DNA of 64,000 bases from Micrococcales bacterium (GCA_009777345.1 WRMB01000012.1:1-64000); one strand, 5' to 3'; positions 1 to 9,026 are shown, counted from the stretch's first letter. The notes: generated by a model from the letters alone, not told the origin. Made by a program: numbers and translations.

Positions 1-136
1 GGGGGGGGGGTGGTGTGCGGTGCGCCCCGCGCACGGGGGAGGGGGCACCCCCCCCACGCGGCGCCCCAACCCCCCCCCCACCCCCTGCCTGCCTGCCTGT
101 CGACGAGACGAGCGTATTCGGCGGGAACCGGACGGT
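1..136. other. Low-complexity intergenic edge
   Basis: This stretch lies downstream of pgi. It begins with a run of ten G, contains further G and C homopolymers and has about four copies of CCTG near 84-99. I see no convincing gene: the small plus-strand ORF starting at 20 is a homopolymer-driven shadow that runs into pgi antisense. A short inverted repeat (GAACCG/CGGTTC, 125-138) overlaps the pgi stop codon and could contribute to termination, though its 2-nt centre makes it a poor hairpin. Confidence 0.5.
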
Positions 137-1816
137 TCATCGGCGCATGGCCCGGTAGGTCTCGATGAGGGAGCGGGTGGACGGGTCCTGGACGGCCAGG
201 GCCGCGGCGTCCCCGGCGACGGCGGGGGCGATCTGCAGGGCCAGCTGTTTGCCCAGCTCGACGCCCCACTGGTCGAAGGAGTCGATGCCCCAGACCACGC
301 CCTGGACGAAGGTGATGTGCTCGTACAGGGCGATGAGCTGGCCGACGACCGACGGGGTCAGGGCGGGGGCCAGGATCGACGTGGTGGGACGGTTACCGGT
401 GAACACCCGAGCCGGGACGATGGCCTCGTCGGTGCCTTCGGCGCGGACCTCGTCGGCGGTCTTGCCGAAGGCTAGCGCCTGGGTCTGGGCGAAGAAGTTC
501 GACAGGAACAGGCCGTGGACGTCCGTGGCGTCGTCGGTCAGCGGGTGGGCCGGGTTGGCCACGGCGATGAAGTCGGCGGGGACCAGTCGGGTGCCCTGGT
601 GGATCAGCTGGTAGAAGGCGTGCTGGCCGTTCGTACCGGGCTCGCCCCAGAAGACCTCGCCGGTGTCGCAGGTCACGGGGGAGCCGTCCCAGCGGACCGA
701 CTTGCCGTTGGACTCCATGGTCAGCTGCTGCAGGTAGGCAGGGAAGCGGTGCAGGTGCTGGGCGTAGGGCAGCACCGCATGGGTGTGCGCCCCGAGGAAG
801 TTGGTGTACCAGACGTTGAGCAGGCCCATGAGCACCGGGACGTTGCGCTCTAGCGGCTGGGTGGCCACATGGGTGTCGACCGCGTGGAAACCGGCCAGGA
901 AGTCCTCGAAGGCTTCCGGGCCCAGCGCCACGGCCAGGGCGGTGCCGATGGCGCTGTCCACCGAGTAGCGCCCGCCGACCCAGTCCCAGAAGCCGAAGGC
1001 GTTGGCCGGGTCGATGCCGAACTCGGCCACCCGGTCCAGCGCGGTGGACACCGCGACAAAATGTTGGGCGACCGCCTGCCCCCGGGCTTCCTCGGTGTCC
1101 GGTACCCGGCCGTCGCCGACCAGGCGCTCCAGCAGCCACTCACGGGCCAGACGGGCGTTGGTCAGGGTCTCCAGGGTGGAGAAGGTCTTGGACGCGACGA
1201 TGAACAGCGTCGTCGCCGGGTCCAGGTCCGCGACGGTGTCGGCCAGGTCGGACGGGTCGATGTTCGAGATGAACCGGCAGGCCAGACCCTCGGCGAGGTA
1301 GGGGCGCAGCGCTTCGTAGACCATGACCGGGCCCAGGTCGGACCCGCCGATACCGATGTTGACGACCGTCGCGATCGGCTGCCCGGTCACCCCGGTCCAG
1401 GCCCCAGAGCGCACCTGCTCGGCGAAGGCGTAGACCTGGGCCAGCACCGCGTGCACCTCGGCGTCGACGTCCTGGCCGTCCACGACCAGCGGCGGGAGCG
1501 TCCCCCGTGGTCGGCGCAGCGCGGTGTGCAGCACCGACCGGCCCTCGGTGACGTTGATCCGTTCCCCGGCCAGCATCGCGGCGAAGCGCTGCGGTACCTG
1601 CACCTGCTCCGCCAGCGCGACGAGCCGCCGCAGGGTCTCGTCGACGACGAGGTTCTTCGACAGGTCGACGTGCAGGTCGCCCAGGGTGAAGGTGAGCCGC
1701 TGGGCGCGGCCGGGATCGTCGGCGAACCAGCCCCGCAGGTCGGGGACCAGCTCGTCACGGTGGGAGGTGAGGTTCTGCCAGGCTGCGGTGGTGGTGGGGT
1801 CGATAGGTGCGGTCAC
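137..1816 (-). CDS. pgi: Glucose-6-phosphate isomerase
   Basis: Interconverts glucose-6-phosphate and fructose-6-phosphate in the cytoplasm, linking glycolysis/gluconeogenesis with the pentose phosphate pathway. The 559-residue length is that of the bacterial single-domain-pair family. Visible signatures are [11 protein letters not shown] near residues 153-163, the sugar-phosphate region [11 protein letters not shown] near 281, MESNGKSV near 367 with the catalytic-site Glu, [15 protein letters not shown], and VELGKQLA near the C-terminus with the conserved Lys. The start is GTG. The gene is last of three minus-strand genes (SPFH protein, NAD-kinase-like protein, pgi) and begins 4 bp after the stop of the preceding gene, so co-transcription is likely. 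Identification is secure. Confidence 0.97.
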   Translation of the reverse strand: MTAPIDPTTTAAWQNLTSHRDELVPDLRGWFADDPGRAQRLTFTLGDLHVDLSKNLVVDETLRRLVALAEQVQVPQRFAAMLAGERINVTEGRSVLHTALRRPRGTLPPLVVDGQDVDAEVHAVLAQVYAFAEQVRSGAWTGVTGQPIATVVNIGIGGSDLGPVMVYEALRPYLAEGLACRFISNIDPSDLADTVADLDPATTLFIVASKTFSTLETLTNARLAREWLLERLVGDGRVPDTEEARGQAVAQHFVAVSTALDRVAEFGIDPANAFGFWDWVGGRYSVDSAIGTALAVALGPEAFEDFLAGFHAVDTHVATQPLERNVPVLMGLLNVWYTNFLGAHTHAVLPYAQHLHRFPAYLQQLTMESNGKSVRWDGSPVTCDTGEVFWGEPGTNGQHAFYQLIHQGTRLVPADFIAVANPAHPLTDDATDVHGLFLSNFFAQTQALAFGKTADEVRAEGTDEAIVPARVFTGNRPTTSILAPALTPSVVGQLIALYEHITFVQGVVWGIDSFDQWGVELGKQLALQIAPAVAGDAAALAVQDPSTRSLIETYRAMRR

Positions 1817-1820
1817 CCGT

Positions 1821-2792
1821 TCACCGTACTGAGATCGCCTGGCGCTGCAAGCCCCTCACGCCGGGGCGAGACTCCAGCGTCCGAGGGGTGTGCTCAGGTT
1901 CGACCAGGCGCAGGGAACGGTCGGCGACCATCAGCCAGACGGTCTGTCCCCACGACGCGGTGAGGCGGTCCGACTCCAGCCCGTCGCCGAACACCACCAG
2001 GGCGTCGGACTCGACCACCACCTCCAGCCGGTCGCCGCGGTCCAGCCGGCCGCTGGTGGCGCGCGTCCCGGTGCTCGGCGACGGCCAGGCCTCGCGGACG
2101 AACCAGGCCAAGGAGCGTTCGGCCGGGGTCGGCAGCGTGGGCCCACCGCGACGCTCCCGTCGGATCGACGCGGCCCAGCCGGTCGCCCCGGTACCGGTCG
2201 CCACGATCAGCCCCGACGACGACTGCGCCTCGGCCTCGCCACCGGGGGCGGCCAGCCGGTAGCGGGCCGACTGGTGGGACGGGTGCCCGAGGTAGACCTC
2301 GTTGAGCCCGACCAGCCGTTGTCCGTCGTCCAGCTCGGCCGCCACCATGGTCCGGGGACGGACCTCGGCGGTCCCGGCCACGACGCTGGGCAGCAGCCGG
2401 GCCGCGTCGTCGGCGCGGTGGCGTACCAGCACCCCGGGGTTGCGGCCGGGTTCGGGGTCGACCCCGAGGACGGACTGGCCGGTCAGGTACTTGGCGGTGT
2501 TGGCGACCAGCCCGTCCTGCCCCACGACCACCACGGTGTCGCCGGGCTCGAAACCGAACCGGGGCAGGTCGTCGCGCTCCACGGAGCCGCTGCGCCACTG
2601 GGCTGGGACCACTGCCCGGACCGCCAGCAGGGCCTGCGCCTGGGCGTCGTGACGGGCCTGCACGGCGGCCAGGGTGCGGCCCCGGGTGCGCAGGAAGAAC
2701 TCCGCCTGGCCGCGCGTGCCGTGGCGCTCGACCAGCTCGGTGAGCTCGGTGCGGCGGTGCACGACGACCACCCGCGGCGGCAGCGACGTCAT
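1821..2792 (-). CDS. NAD-kinase-like protein
   Basis: A 323-residue protein resembling the NAD kinase / diacylglycerol kinase-like superfamily. The first domain has a GQDG motif at residues 91-94 in the place of the family GGDGT, followed by NTAKYL. The second has [17 protein letters not shown] near 165 and the glycine-rich [18 protein letters not shown] near 193-210, which resembles the NAD-kinase nucleotide-binding loops. The altered GGDG motif suggests a divergent substrate or altered activity, so a true NAD kinase role is not certain. The ATG start overlaps the stop of the upstream SPFH gene by 4 bp (translational coupling), and pgi follows after 4 bp. A general role in NAD(P) or sugar metabolism fits the pgi neighbourhood but is inference. 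Confidence 0.75.
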   Translation of the reverse strand: MTSLPPRVVVVHRRTELTELVERHGTRGQAEFFLRTRGRTLAAVQARHDAQAQALLAVRAVVPAQWRSGSVERDDLPRFGFEPGDTVVVVGQDGLVANTAKYLTGQSVLGVDPEPGRNPGVLVRHRADDAARLLPSVVAGTAEVRPRTMVAAELDDGQRLVGLNEVYLGHPSHQSARYRLAAPGGEAEAQSSSGLIVATGTGATGWAASIRRERRGGPTLPTPAERSLAWFVREAWPSPSTGTRATSGRLDRGDRLEVVVESDALVVFGDGLESDRLTASWGQTVWLMVADRSLRLVEPEHTPRTLESRPGVRGLQRQAISVR

Positions 2793-3817
2793 GGCCTCGA
2801 CTCCGGGCGTCCGCCTGGGCCGGCCCCGCCGAGCAGTCCGGCCAGGACCCCGGTGACCAGGTCGGGAGTCAGCGTGAGCTGTCCGATCGACGGCAGGTCG
2901 CCAGCCAGCTGGCGCACCGTCAGCATCATCAGCACCCGCGGGTCGGCCCCGGCGTGCGCCGCGACGAGGGCGCGTGCGGCCTCAGCCTCGGCCTGGCCCT
3001 TCAGCCGGGCGGCGGTGGCCCGGCCCTGGGCCAGCACCGCCGTGCGCTCGGCGTCGGCGTTGGCCTCGACCAGGGCGGCAGCGGCGGCCTCGGTGGCGCG
3101 CTGCTGGGCGTTGGCGCCTTCCTGGCGCACCAGCTCGGCCTCGCGGGCGGCGAGCTCGATCCGGTTGGCCATCTCGTTCTCCGCGATGGCCCGCTCGCGC
3201 TCCACCGCCAGCGCCCGGCGTTCGTAGACGGCCTTGTCGGCCTCGCCCTGGACGGCCTCGCGGGCGGGGGTCTGCAACGACCGTTCCAGGTCCGCGTCGG
3301 CGCGCACCGAGCCGATCCGGGCGCCCAGCACGGTCAGCCCGGTCGCGGCCAGGCGCGCGTCGTCGACCAGGCCGGTGGTCACCGCCTCCTGCACCCGGCT
3401 GACGCCCGAGGTGACGGCTTCGACCAGGCTGGTCGTGGCCAGGGTGGTCATGACGTGCCCGGTGGCCAGCTCGGTGAGCAGCCCGGACGCCTGCTCCAGC
3501 GGGGTGCCGGTCCAGGTACCGGTGCGGGCGTCGATGCTGAAGTCGAGGTGCTCGGCGGCCAGCGCCGGGTCGGAGAACCGGTAGCTGACGGTGGCCTGGA
3601 CGGTGACGTCCTGGAAGTCGGCGGTGCGGGCGTGCGCCACCAGGGGCAGCTCACGGTCGTCCACCGGGACCTCCGACAGGGCGGCGGTCAGGGGGCGGTA
3701 CCAGAAGGCCAGTCCCGTACCGGCGTGCCGGGTGCGTCCGCGCACGAGGTGGATGACGTGGGAGGTCGGTGCCGCCTTGAGGTGGCGCAGCAACGGGTAC
3801 GACGTGATGGTCGACAT
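2789..3817 (-). CDS. SPFH/band-7 domain protein
   Basis: A 342-residue member of the SPFH (stomatin/prohibitin/flotillin/HflK) superfamily. The first half is the SPFH core (VDDRELPLVAHARTADFQDV ... VSYRFSDP). Residues from about 215 to 300 form an Ala/Glu/Arg-rich coiled coil (for example ENEMANRIELAAREAELVRQ). The tail contains LTLTPDLVTGVLAGLLGG. No N-terminal membrane helix is obvious, so it probably associates peripherally. The ATG at 3817 has an AGGAG ribosome binding site; a longer upstream reading frame exists but lacks such support. It heads the operon with the NAD-kinase-like gene and pgi and sits behind a cluster of GACAAG/CTTGTC half-sites (separate entry). Confidence 0.8.
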   Translation of the reverse strand: MSTITSYPLLRHLKAAPTSHVIHLVRGRTRHAGTGLAFWYRPLTAALSEVPVDDRELPLVAHARTADFQDVTVQATVSYRFSDPALAAEHLDFSIDARTGTWTGTPLEQASGLLTELATGHVMTTLATTSLVEAVTSGVSRVQEAVTTGLVDDARLAATGLTVLGARIGSVRADADLERSLQTPAREAVQGEADKAVYERRALAVERERAIAENEMANRIELAAREAELVRQEGANAQQRATEAAAAALVEANADAERTAVLAQGRATAARLKGQAEAEAARALVAAHAGADPRVLMMLTVRQLAGDLPSIGQLTLTPDLVTGVLAGLLGGAGPGGRPESRP

Positions 3818-3835
3818 GAGAGGCTCCTGTTTTCG

Positions 3836-3889
3836 TCTTGACGACAAGAACCACTCTAACTCCTTCTTGTCCATCTGACAAGTATTGTC
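3836..3889 (-). promoter_or_regulatory. Probable operator/promoter of the SPFH operon
   Basis: The region just upstream of the SPFH start is markedly AT-richer than its surroundings and contains repeated CTTGTC/GACAAG half-sites: TCTTG-ACGA-CAAGA at 3836-3849, and an inverted pair CTTGTC-N5-GACAAG at 3866-3882, followed by ATTGTC at 3884-3889. The spacing suggests a dimeric repressor or stress regulator. The regulator is not identifiable here. Confidence 0.45.
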
Positions 3890-3963
3890 TGGCCCCGGAC
3901 CGCACCGGGGACGGGCCGGACGAGAGCCGCCGTGACCGGATGCGGCCAGCAGCAGGTCAGGCG

Positions 3964-4782
3964 TCAGAACCTGCCGCGCGCCTGGTGGACGGCCGCAGCC
4001 AGGTCGGCGGCCACGTGCCCGCCGCAGTGCTCCACAGGCTCGCCCGACGGCAGCCGCCAGCCGGGCTCGCCGTCGTAGGCGCCGCCGACGACGAGCATGC
4101 GACCGTGCCCGGGAAGCACCCAGCGCGGGTCCAGGTCGGTCAGCCGGTCCAGGGACTCGACGGCGCGGTCGCAGTCCTGGTGGAACATGGGGTGCAGCAG
4201 CTGCGGGCCGCGCACGCCGGTCAGCGGGTGCCCGGTGACCAGGGCGTCGCCGCTGACCAGCACCCGGGCGTCGGGCAGCCAGTACGCCAGGTGACCGGGA
4301 GTGTGGCCGGGCAGGTCCAGCGGTTCCACCCGGTGCCCGGCCACCACCAGCGGACCGTCGAGCGCGGTCACGGCGGTCACCGCGACGTCGCGCAGCCCGC
4401 CCGCCCGGACCGCCCGGGCCGCCCAGCGCAGCACCGCAGGTCGCGGGTGCCGGACGATCTCGCCGATGCTGACCTGGTACTTCTCCTCGCGTCGTACCCC
4501 GGCCACCTCGGCGGGCGAGCAGCGGACCACGGTACCGTCCTCGGCCACCAGGCGGGCCGCGGTGCCGATGTGGTCGGCGTGCGCGTGGGTCACCAGCACG
4601 GTGCGTACCGGTGCGTCGTGCCCGACGGCCGCGCGGACCGACGCCCGTATCTGCGGCAGGTGCTTGGGGTACCCGCAGTCGATCAGGGCGACCTCGTCGC
4701 CGTCGGTGAGGACCACCCAGTTCGCCAGCGTGGTGTAGACGAAGTGGAGACCTCTGGCGACCTGGGTTGTGGTGACGTCCAT
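3964..4782 (-). CDS. MBL-fold metallo-hydrolase
   Basis: A 272-residue metallo-beta-lactamase-fold hydrolase. The metal-binding THAHADH motif lies at about residues 65-71. Other ligand regions are PGHTPGHLAYW near 160, SGDALVTGHP and VLPGHG, so a binuclear metal centre of the glyoxalase II type is expected. The substrate is unknown. The start is the ATG at 4782; longer frames run into the divergent PfkB gene. It is transcribed away from the sugar kinase at 4895, with about 110 bp between the starts. Confidence 0.85.
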   Translation of the reverse strand: MDVTTTQVARGLHFVYTTLANWVVLTDGDEVALIDCGYPKHLPQIRASVRAAVGHDAPVRTVLVTHAHADHIGTAARLVAEDGTVVRCSPAEVAGVRREEKYQVSIGEIVRHPRPAVLRWAARAVRAGGLRDVAVTAVTALDGPLVVAGHRVEPLDLPGHTPGHLAYWLPDARVLVSGDALVTGHPLTGVRGPQLLHPMFHQDCDRAVESLDRLTDLDPRWVLPGHGRMLVVGGAYDGEPGWRLPSGEPVEHCGGHVAADLAAAVHQARGRF

Positions 4783-4894
4783 CTCCGGCCCTCGGTAGTG
4801 TCGGACGGGGTGCAGGTCGTGCACCGTCGTTCTCGGGCCCGATTCTCGGGCATGGTGGCCGGGCGGCGCAACGAGGTCGAGGCGGAGGCTGGTC

Positions 4895-5779
4895 ATGGGG
4901 TCGGTGGTGTGCGTCGGGCTGACGACGCTGGACGTGGTCCAGGTGGTCGACCGGGTGCCCGGCCCGGACGAGAAGGTCGTCGCCCACGACGGGTGGACCG
5001 CGTTCGGCGGTCCTGCGGCCAACGCGGCGGCGACCTGCGCGGCGCTCGGGGTGGAGGTGCGGCTGGTCACCGCGCTCGGTACCGGGGCGGTGGCCGGGCT
5101 GGTGCGGGCCGGGCTGGTCGATGCCGGGGTCGAGATGGTCGACCTGGCACCCGATGCCGCCGGACTGCTCCCGGTGTCGGCGGTGCTGGTCACCGGGAGC
5201 AGCCGGGCCGTGGTGTCGCGTAACGCCGGCGCCGCGCCGGACCTGTCTGTGGCTGCCGCCGACGTGCTCGCCGCGGGGACGGGCGATGTCGTCCTGGTCG
5301 ACGGTCACCACCTGGGTGCCGCCACGGTGCTGGCCACCCGGTCCGCCGGTGCCACGGTGCTGGCCGACGGGGGCAGCTGGAAACCGGGCCTGGAGGGGCT
5401 GCTGGCCCATGTGGACGTGGCCGTGCTGTCCGCCGACTTCCACCTGCCCATGCACGACGGGCCGGGTACCTGTGGCCCCGCTCGCGGGGGTGCTGACCTG
5501 CTCGCCGCGGTCGCGGCGCTCGGCCCGGCCGTGGTCGCCCAGACCCGGGGTGCCGGTGCGGTGCGGGTGCGGACCGCCGACGGTGCGGTGAGCCAGATCG
5601 ACCCGCCGCCGGTGCCGGTGGTCGACACCCTCGGGGCCGGAGACGTGCTGCACGGTGCTGTAGCCGCGGCGCTGGCACGGGGTGCCGACCCGCTGGCTGC
5701 CGTCGAGGCGGGCGTGACGGTAGCGTCCCGGTCGGTGCAGTTCCGTGGCGCCCTGGGCTGGGCGCGCGACGGCCGATGA
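4895..5779 (+). CDS. PfkB-family carbohydrate kinase
   Basis: A 294-residue ribokinase-type sugar kinase. It shows the N-terminal substrate motif (FGGPAANAAATCAALG, residues about 36-52) and the C-terminal PfkB signature DTLGAGDVLHG near residue 248, which contains the catalytic Asp and anion hole. It is predicted to phosphorylate a sugar or sugar-like alcohol with ATP. The specific substrate cannot be read from sequence. The ATG start is preceded by a GGAGG-like site. It is divergent from the MBL hydrolase. Confidence 0.88.
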   Translation: MGSVVCVGLTTLDVVQVVDRVPGPDEKVVAHDGWTAFGGPAANAAATCAALGVEVRLVTALGTGAVAGLVRAGLVDAGVEMVDLAPDAAGLLPVSAVLVTGSSRAVVSRNAGAAPDLSVAAADVLAAGTGDVVLVDGHHLGAATVLATRSAGATVLADGGSWKPGLEGLLAHVDVAVLSADFHLPMHDGPGTCGPARGGADLLAAVAALGPAVVAQTRGAGAVRVRTADGAVSQIDPPPVPVVDTLGAGDVLHGAVAAALARGADPLAAVEAGVTVASRSVQFRGALGWARDGR

Positions 5780-5820
5780 ACGAGTTCTGCGGCGCGTCGG
5801 GACGTTGGGCAGAAATATGC

Positions 5821-5850
5821 TTGCCGCGTCGTCGAGGCCCCTGCTACTGT
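5821..5850 (+). promoter_or_regulatory. Predicted sigma-70-type promoter
   Basis: TTGCCG at 5821-5826 and TACTGT at 5845-5850 are separated by 18 bp, a good housekeeping-type promoter. It would drive a short transcript carrying a hairpin (CCGCGA-GAAG-TCGCGG, 5863-5878), a 47-codon ORF and the strong terminator at 6103-6143. The 487-bp gap from 5780 to 6266 holds only this unit as far as I can see. Confidence 0.5.
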
Positions 5851-5939
5851 ACTTGTCGTTAGCCGCGAGAAGTCGCGGAAGTCGATCAGGCTCACCTGGA
5901 TTCGTTGCGGGTCCGGTGGTAGAGCGGAGAGGAGGTGCC

Positions 5940-6083
5940 ATGCGCGTCGGTACTGTCTGTGGCGCTGCGTTCGGGAACTGCTTCCCAGTGGCATCTGACC
6001 TGCGTGAAGACTTCCTTCTTCGGGTTGTCGACGTGGCCTGGAGCCTGGGTGGGCTATCGGCCGTCAGGACCGTTCCGGTGTAG
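5940..6083 (+). CDS. Small hypothetical protein (47 aa) or sRNA body
   Basis: A 47-codon ORF beginning MRVGTVCGAAFGNC and ending SAVRTVPV. It has an unusually strong ribosome binding site (GGAGAGGAGGTG) 3-4 bases before ATG. I do not recognise the peptide; it has two Cys and a mildly hydrophobic second half. It lies between a good promoter and a strong intrinsic terminator, so the roughly 280-nt unit is probably expressed, but whether the product is the peptide, a regulatory RNA or both cannot be decided from sequence. Confidence 0.4.
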   Translation: MRVGTVCGAAFGNCFPVASDLREDFLLRVVDVAWSLGGLSAVRTVPV

Positions 6084-6102
6084 CGCTGGCTTGTGCCGCG
6101 CA

Positions 6103-6143
6103 CGAGAAGGGCTGCTCCTGACATCAAGGAGCAGCCCTTCTCG
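6103..6143 (+). terminator. Strong intrinsic terminator
   Basis: A perfect 17-bp inverted repeat (6103-6119 and 6127-6143) with a 7-nt loop. It ends the small transcription unit that starts near 5857 and insulates it from the tRNA genes that follow. Confidence 0.8.
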
Positions 6144-6266
6144 CTGTTCTGGACAACGTCGCGACAAACCGGACGTCTTGTCCTGCTCGTCGGGCGGTGT
6201 GCGCCTTCTGCATTACCGTCGTCCCTTCGTGCTGTCTTCTGCGTGCGAAAAGAATAGAATTATCGC

Positions 6267-6344
6267 GCTCTCGTACCCCAATCTGGTAGAGGGACACGGC
6301 CGAGATCCGTGACAGTGCCGGTTCGAGTCCGGCCGAGAGCACCA
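6267..6344 (+). tRNA. tRNA-like gene, anticodon GAG, class I fold
   Basis: A full cloverleaf can be drawn: acceptor GCTCTCG/CGAGAGC, D stem CCC/GGG, anticodon stem CACGG/CCGTG, 5-nt variable loop ACAGT, T arm GCCGG-TTCGAGT-CCGGC, and encoded ACCA. The anticodon loop CCGAGAT gives GAG (Leu). Position 33 is C instead of the near-universal U, and the variable loop is short although bacterial tRNA-Leu normally has a long arm. It may be a specialised, decayed or non-canonical tRNA. Confidence 0.6.
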
Positions 6345-6382
6345 CCGCGACCGTCCGCCCCCGGTGGCCGGGAGCGGCGCTG

Positions 6383-6459
6383 GCCCGCCTGGCCCAACTG
6401 GCAGAGGCACGCGACTCAGACTCGCGACGGTCCGGGTTCGAATCCCGGGGCGGGCACCA
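6383..6459 (+). tRNA. tRNA with anticodon CAG (Leu by anticodon), class I fold
   Basis: Cloverleaf: acceptor GCCCGCC/GGCGGGC, D stem GCC/GGC, anticodon stem CGCGA/TCGCG with loop CTCAGAC (anticodon CAG, U33 present), 5-nt variable loop ACGGT, T arm CCGGG-TTCGAAT-CCCGG, discriminator A and encoded CCA. The anticodon reads the Leu codon CUG, but the short variable loop is unlike normal bacterial tRNA-Leu. It lies 38 bp after the preceding tRNA-like gene. Confidence 0.75.
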
Positions 6460-6674
6460 TGATCAACGAGCTCACCGCGACGTACGCACCGATGTCCCGG
6501 CCACGTGGGCGACACGCGTATCGGACCACTCTGACAGGGTCAGTGAGGGAAGGGGCGGGCGGTGCGTCGCTCGTCGTTGTCGTCGGTCCGCGGCGGGATG
6601 CAGCGCAAGGCGGAGGAGAGTCAGCGACGGGGCGGGTCGGTGCTGCCGACCGGTACGCCGGTAGACTCCCGGGC

Positions 6675-7061
6675 ATGACGTTCGAGGCGATGACCAACCC
6701 TGGTCCTGACGACCCTCTGGGCCCCGGTGGGCCCGTCGGCCCGACGGGACCGGACGCGGCGACCTCGGTGCTGGAGCGCACCGAGACCCGCGAAGAGCTG
6801 GAGCCTGGCGACCACGAACGCTTCGCCCACTACGTGCGCAAGGAGAAGATCCTGGAGTCCGCGCTCAGCGGCAAGCCGGTGATCGCCCTGTGCGGCAAGG
6901 TGTGGGTGCCGGGTCGTGACCCGTCGAAGTTCCCCGTCTGCCCGGCCTGCAAGGCGATCCTGGAAGGGATGCGCGGCGGCAAGGACGACGACGGTGGAGC
7001 CGACAGCGGCGGGGGCTCGGGTCGCCGCTGGGGCTTCGGCCGCGGCTCGGGCGGGAAGTGA
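6675..7061 (+). CDS. DUF3039 domain protein
   Basis: A 128-residue actinobacterial protein of unknown function. After a Pro/Gly-rich N-terminus it carries the conserved region ERFAHYVRKEKILESAL, then ALCGKVWVPGRDPSKFPVCPACKAI, in which three Cys (CGK, CPAC) could bind zinc. The tail is Gly/Arg-rich. ATG 6675 is chosen; ATG 6690 is an alternative. The stop overlaps the GTG of the following helicase by 4 bp, so the two genes are translationally coupled, as is common for this pair in related actinobacteria. Confidence 0.85.
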   Translation: MTFEAMTNPGPDDPLGPGGPVGPTGPDAATSVLERTETREELEPGDHERFAHYVRKEKILESALSGKPVIALCGKVWVPGRDPSKFPVCPACKAILEGMRGGKDDDGGADSGGGSGRRWGFGRGSGGK

Positions 7062-9022
7062 GCGCGGGGCACCGCCCGGGGTCGTCGGCCGACACCTTGT
7101 GGGGGCACGAGACGAGCGTGCGCGCGGCCTCGTCCGAGGGTGGGCTCACGGCGCGAGAGGCCCTGCTCAGCGGCGCAGCCGGTGCGCGGAGCGGGAGCGA
7201 CGAGAGCGCGGGGCACGGCCACCGGTCGCACGTCGGGCCCAACCACGGGCACCCGGTTGTCGCCCGTGCGGCGGGGTTGTCGCCCGCCTTCCCGGCGCGG
7301 GCGTCGTGGGGGACGGCGGGGGCGCTGCGGGCCTGGCAGGCCCACGCGCTGGAGGTGTACCGGGCGCACGACGGTCGGGACTTCCTCGCGGTCGCCACCC
7401 CCGGGGCGGGCAAGACGACCTTCGCGCTGCGGGTGGCCGCCGAGCTGCTGGCCGCGGGGACGGTGCGCCGGGTCACCGTCGTCGCCCCCACCGAGCACCT
7501 GAAACGGCAGTGGGCCGACGCCGCCCACCACGCGGGCATCGGCCTGGACCCGGCGTTCACCAACGCCCAGGGCCGCCACAGCCGGGGCTTCGACGGGGTC
7601 GTCGTCACCTATGCCCAGGTGGCGAGCAAGCCCGCGCTGCACGCCGCCCGCACCGCCGCCGCGCCGACCCTGGTCATCCTGGACGAGATCCACCATGCCG
7701 GGGACGCGCTGAGCTGGGGCGACGCGGTCCGTGAGGCGTTCGCCGGTGCCACCCGCCGCCTGGCCCTGACCGGCACCCCGTTCCGCTCGGACACCGCGGC
7801 CATCCCGTTCGTGCGCTACGAACCTGACGGAGACCAGATCCTGCGTTCCGTGGCCGACGTGACCTACGGGTACGGCCAGGCCCTGGTGGACCGGGTGGTG
7901 CGGCCGGTGATCTTCCTCACCTACTCCGGCACCCTGAGCTGGCGGACCCGGGCCGGGGACGAGCTCACCGCCCAGCTGGGCGAACCCGCCACCAAGGACA
8001 TCACGGCCCAGGCCTGGCGCGCCGCCCTGGACCCGGGTGGGGAGTGGATCGCCAGCGTGCTCCAGGCCGCCGACACCAGGCTGACCGAGGTGCGCCGGAC
8101 GGTCGCGGACGCCGGGGGCATGGTCATCGCCACCGACCAGGACGACGCCCGGGCCTATGCCGGGGTGCTGGCCCGCATCACCGGCCGGTCCCCGGTCGTG
8201 GTGCTGTCGGACGACGCCGGGGCGTCGGACCGGATCGAGGAGTTCACCACCTCCGACGACCGCTGGCTGGTCGCGGTGCGGATGGTCTCCGAAGGGGTCG
8301 ACGTGCCCCGGCTGGCCGTCGGGGTGTATGCGACCAGCGCGTCCACCCCGCTGTTCTTCGCCCAGGCGGTCGGCCGGTTCGTCCGGGCCCGACGCCGCGG
8401 CGAGACCGCGAGCGTGTTCCTGCCGTCGGTGCCGGGGCTGCTGACCCTGGCCGGGTCCCTGGAGGTCGAGCGCGACCACGCCCTGGACCGCCGCAGCCGG
8501 GACGAAGACCCGGACGCCCTGCTGGCCGAGGCGCTGTCCGACCGGTCCGCTCCCGACGAGGTCGGCCCGGACGGGCTGGTCGGCCGGTTCGAGGCCCTGG
8601 GCGGCGAGGCCGCGTTCGACAAGGTCCTGTTCGACGGCGGCGAGTTCGGCACCGGCGCCCAGGTCGGCTCCGACGAAGAGCTGGACTTCCTGGGCCTGCC
8701 GGGCCTGCTGGAGCCCGAGCAGGTCTCCGAGCTGCTCCGCCGACGGCAGGCCGACCAGGTGGCCGCCCGCCGCCGCTCCGGCGGCCCCACAGAGGCCGCA
8801 CCGGCGATCTCCCCGGCCGAGCACCGCCGCATCGCCTCGCTGCGCAAGGACCTGTCCCGCCTGGTCGGTGCCTGGTCCCGTCGTTCGGGCCAGCCCCACG
8901 CCCAGGTCCACACCGAGCTGCGCCGTCGCTGCGGCGGCCCCGAGGTCCCCCAGGCGTCGGCCGTCCAGATCGAGTCCCGTATCGCCCTCCTCCAGGACTG
9001 GTTCGCCGGTCGCCGCCCGTGA
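7058..9022 (+). CDS. DEAD/DEAH-box superfamily 2 helicase
   Basis: A 654-residue SF2 helicase. Motif I is TPGAGKTT, motif II DEIHHAG (DEIH), motif III LTGTPFRSD. The second RecA domain contains MVIATDQDDARAYAGVLARI and ends in motif VI, QAVGRFVRARR. The C-terminal third has charged helical segments without a recognised domain. The role is probably DNA or RNA remodelling. The frame opens at GTG 7058, coupled to the DUF3039 gene, but the first roughly 75 residues before FPARASWGTAGALRAWQ are poorly conserved in composition and the true start could be later. A perfect 30-bp palindrome follows 4 bp after the stop. Confidence 0.87.
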   Translation: MSAGHRPGSSADTLWGHETSVRAASSEGGLTAREALLSGAAGARSGSDESAGHGHRSHVGPNHGHPVVARAAGLSPAFPARASWGTAGALRAWQAHALEVYRAHDGRDFLAVATPGAGKTTFALRVAAELLAAGTVRRVTVVAPTEHLKRQWADAAHHAGIGLDPAFTNAQGRHSRGFDGVVVTYAQVASKPALHAARTAAAPTLVILDEIHHAGDALSWGDAVREAFAGATRRLALTGTPFRSDTAAIPFVRYEPDGDQILRSVADVTYGYGQALVDRVVRPVIFLTYSGTLSWRTRAGDELTAQLGEPATKDITAQAWRAALDPGGEWIASVLQAADTRLTEVRRTVADAGGMVIATDQDDARAYAGVLARITGRSPVVVLSDDAGASDRIEEFTTSDDRWLVAVRMVSEGVDVPRLAVGVYATSASTPLFFAQAVGRFVRARRRGETASVFLPSVPGLLTLAGSLEVERDHALDRRSRDEDPDALLAEALSDRSAPDEVGPDGLVGRFEALGGEAAFDKVLFDGGEFGTGAQVGSDEELDFLGLPGLLEPEQVSELLRRRQADQVAARRRSGGPTEAAPAISPAEHRRIASLRKDLSRLVGAWSRRSGQPHAQVHTELRRRCGGPEVPQASAVQIESRIALLQDWFAGRRP

Positions 9023-9026
9023 GGTG

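Noticed and set aside
2789..6127. A 1112-residue minus-strand open frame spanning SPFH, MBL and PfkB regions
   Set aside because: Only its last 342 codons are the SPFH protein with a proper start; the remainder is antisense to better-supported genes and low-complexity.
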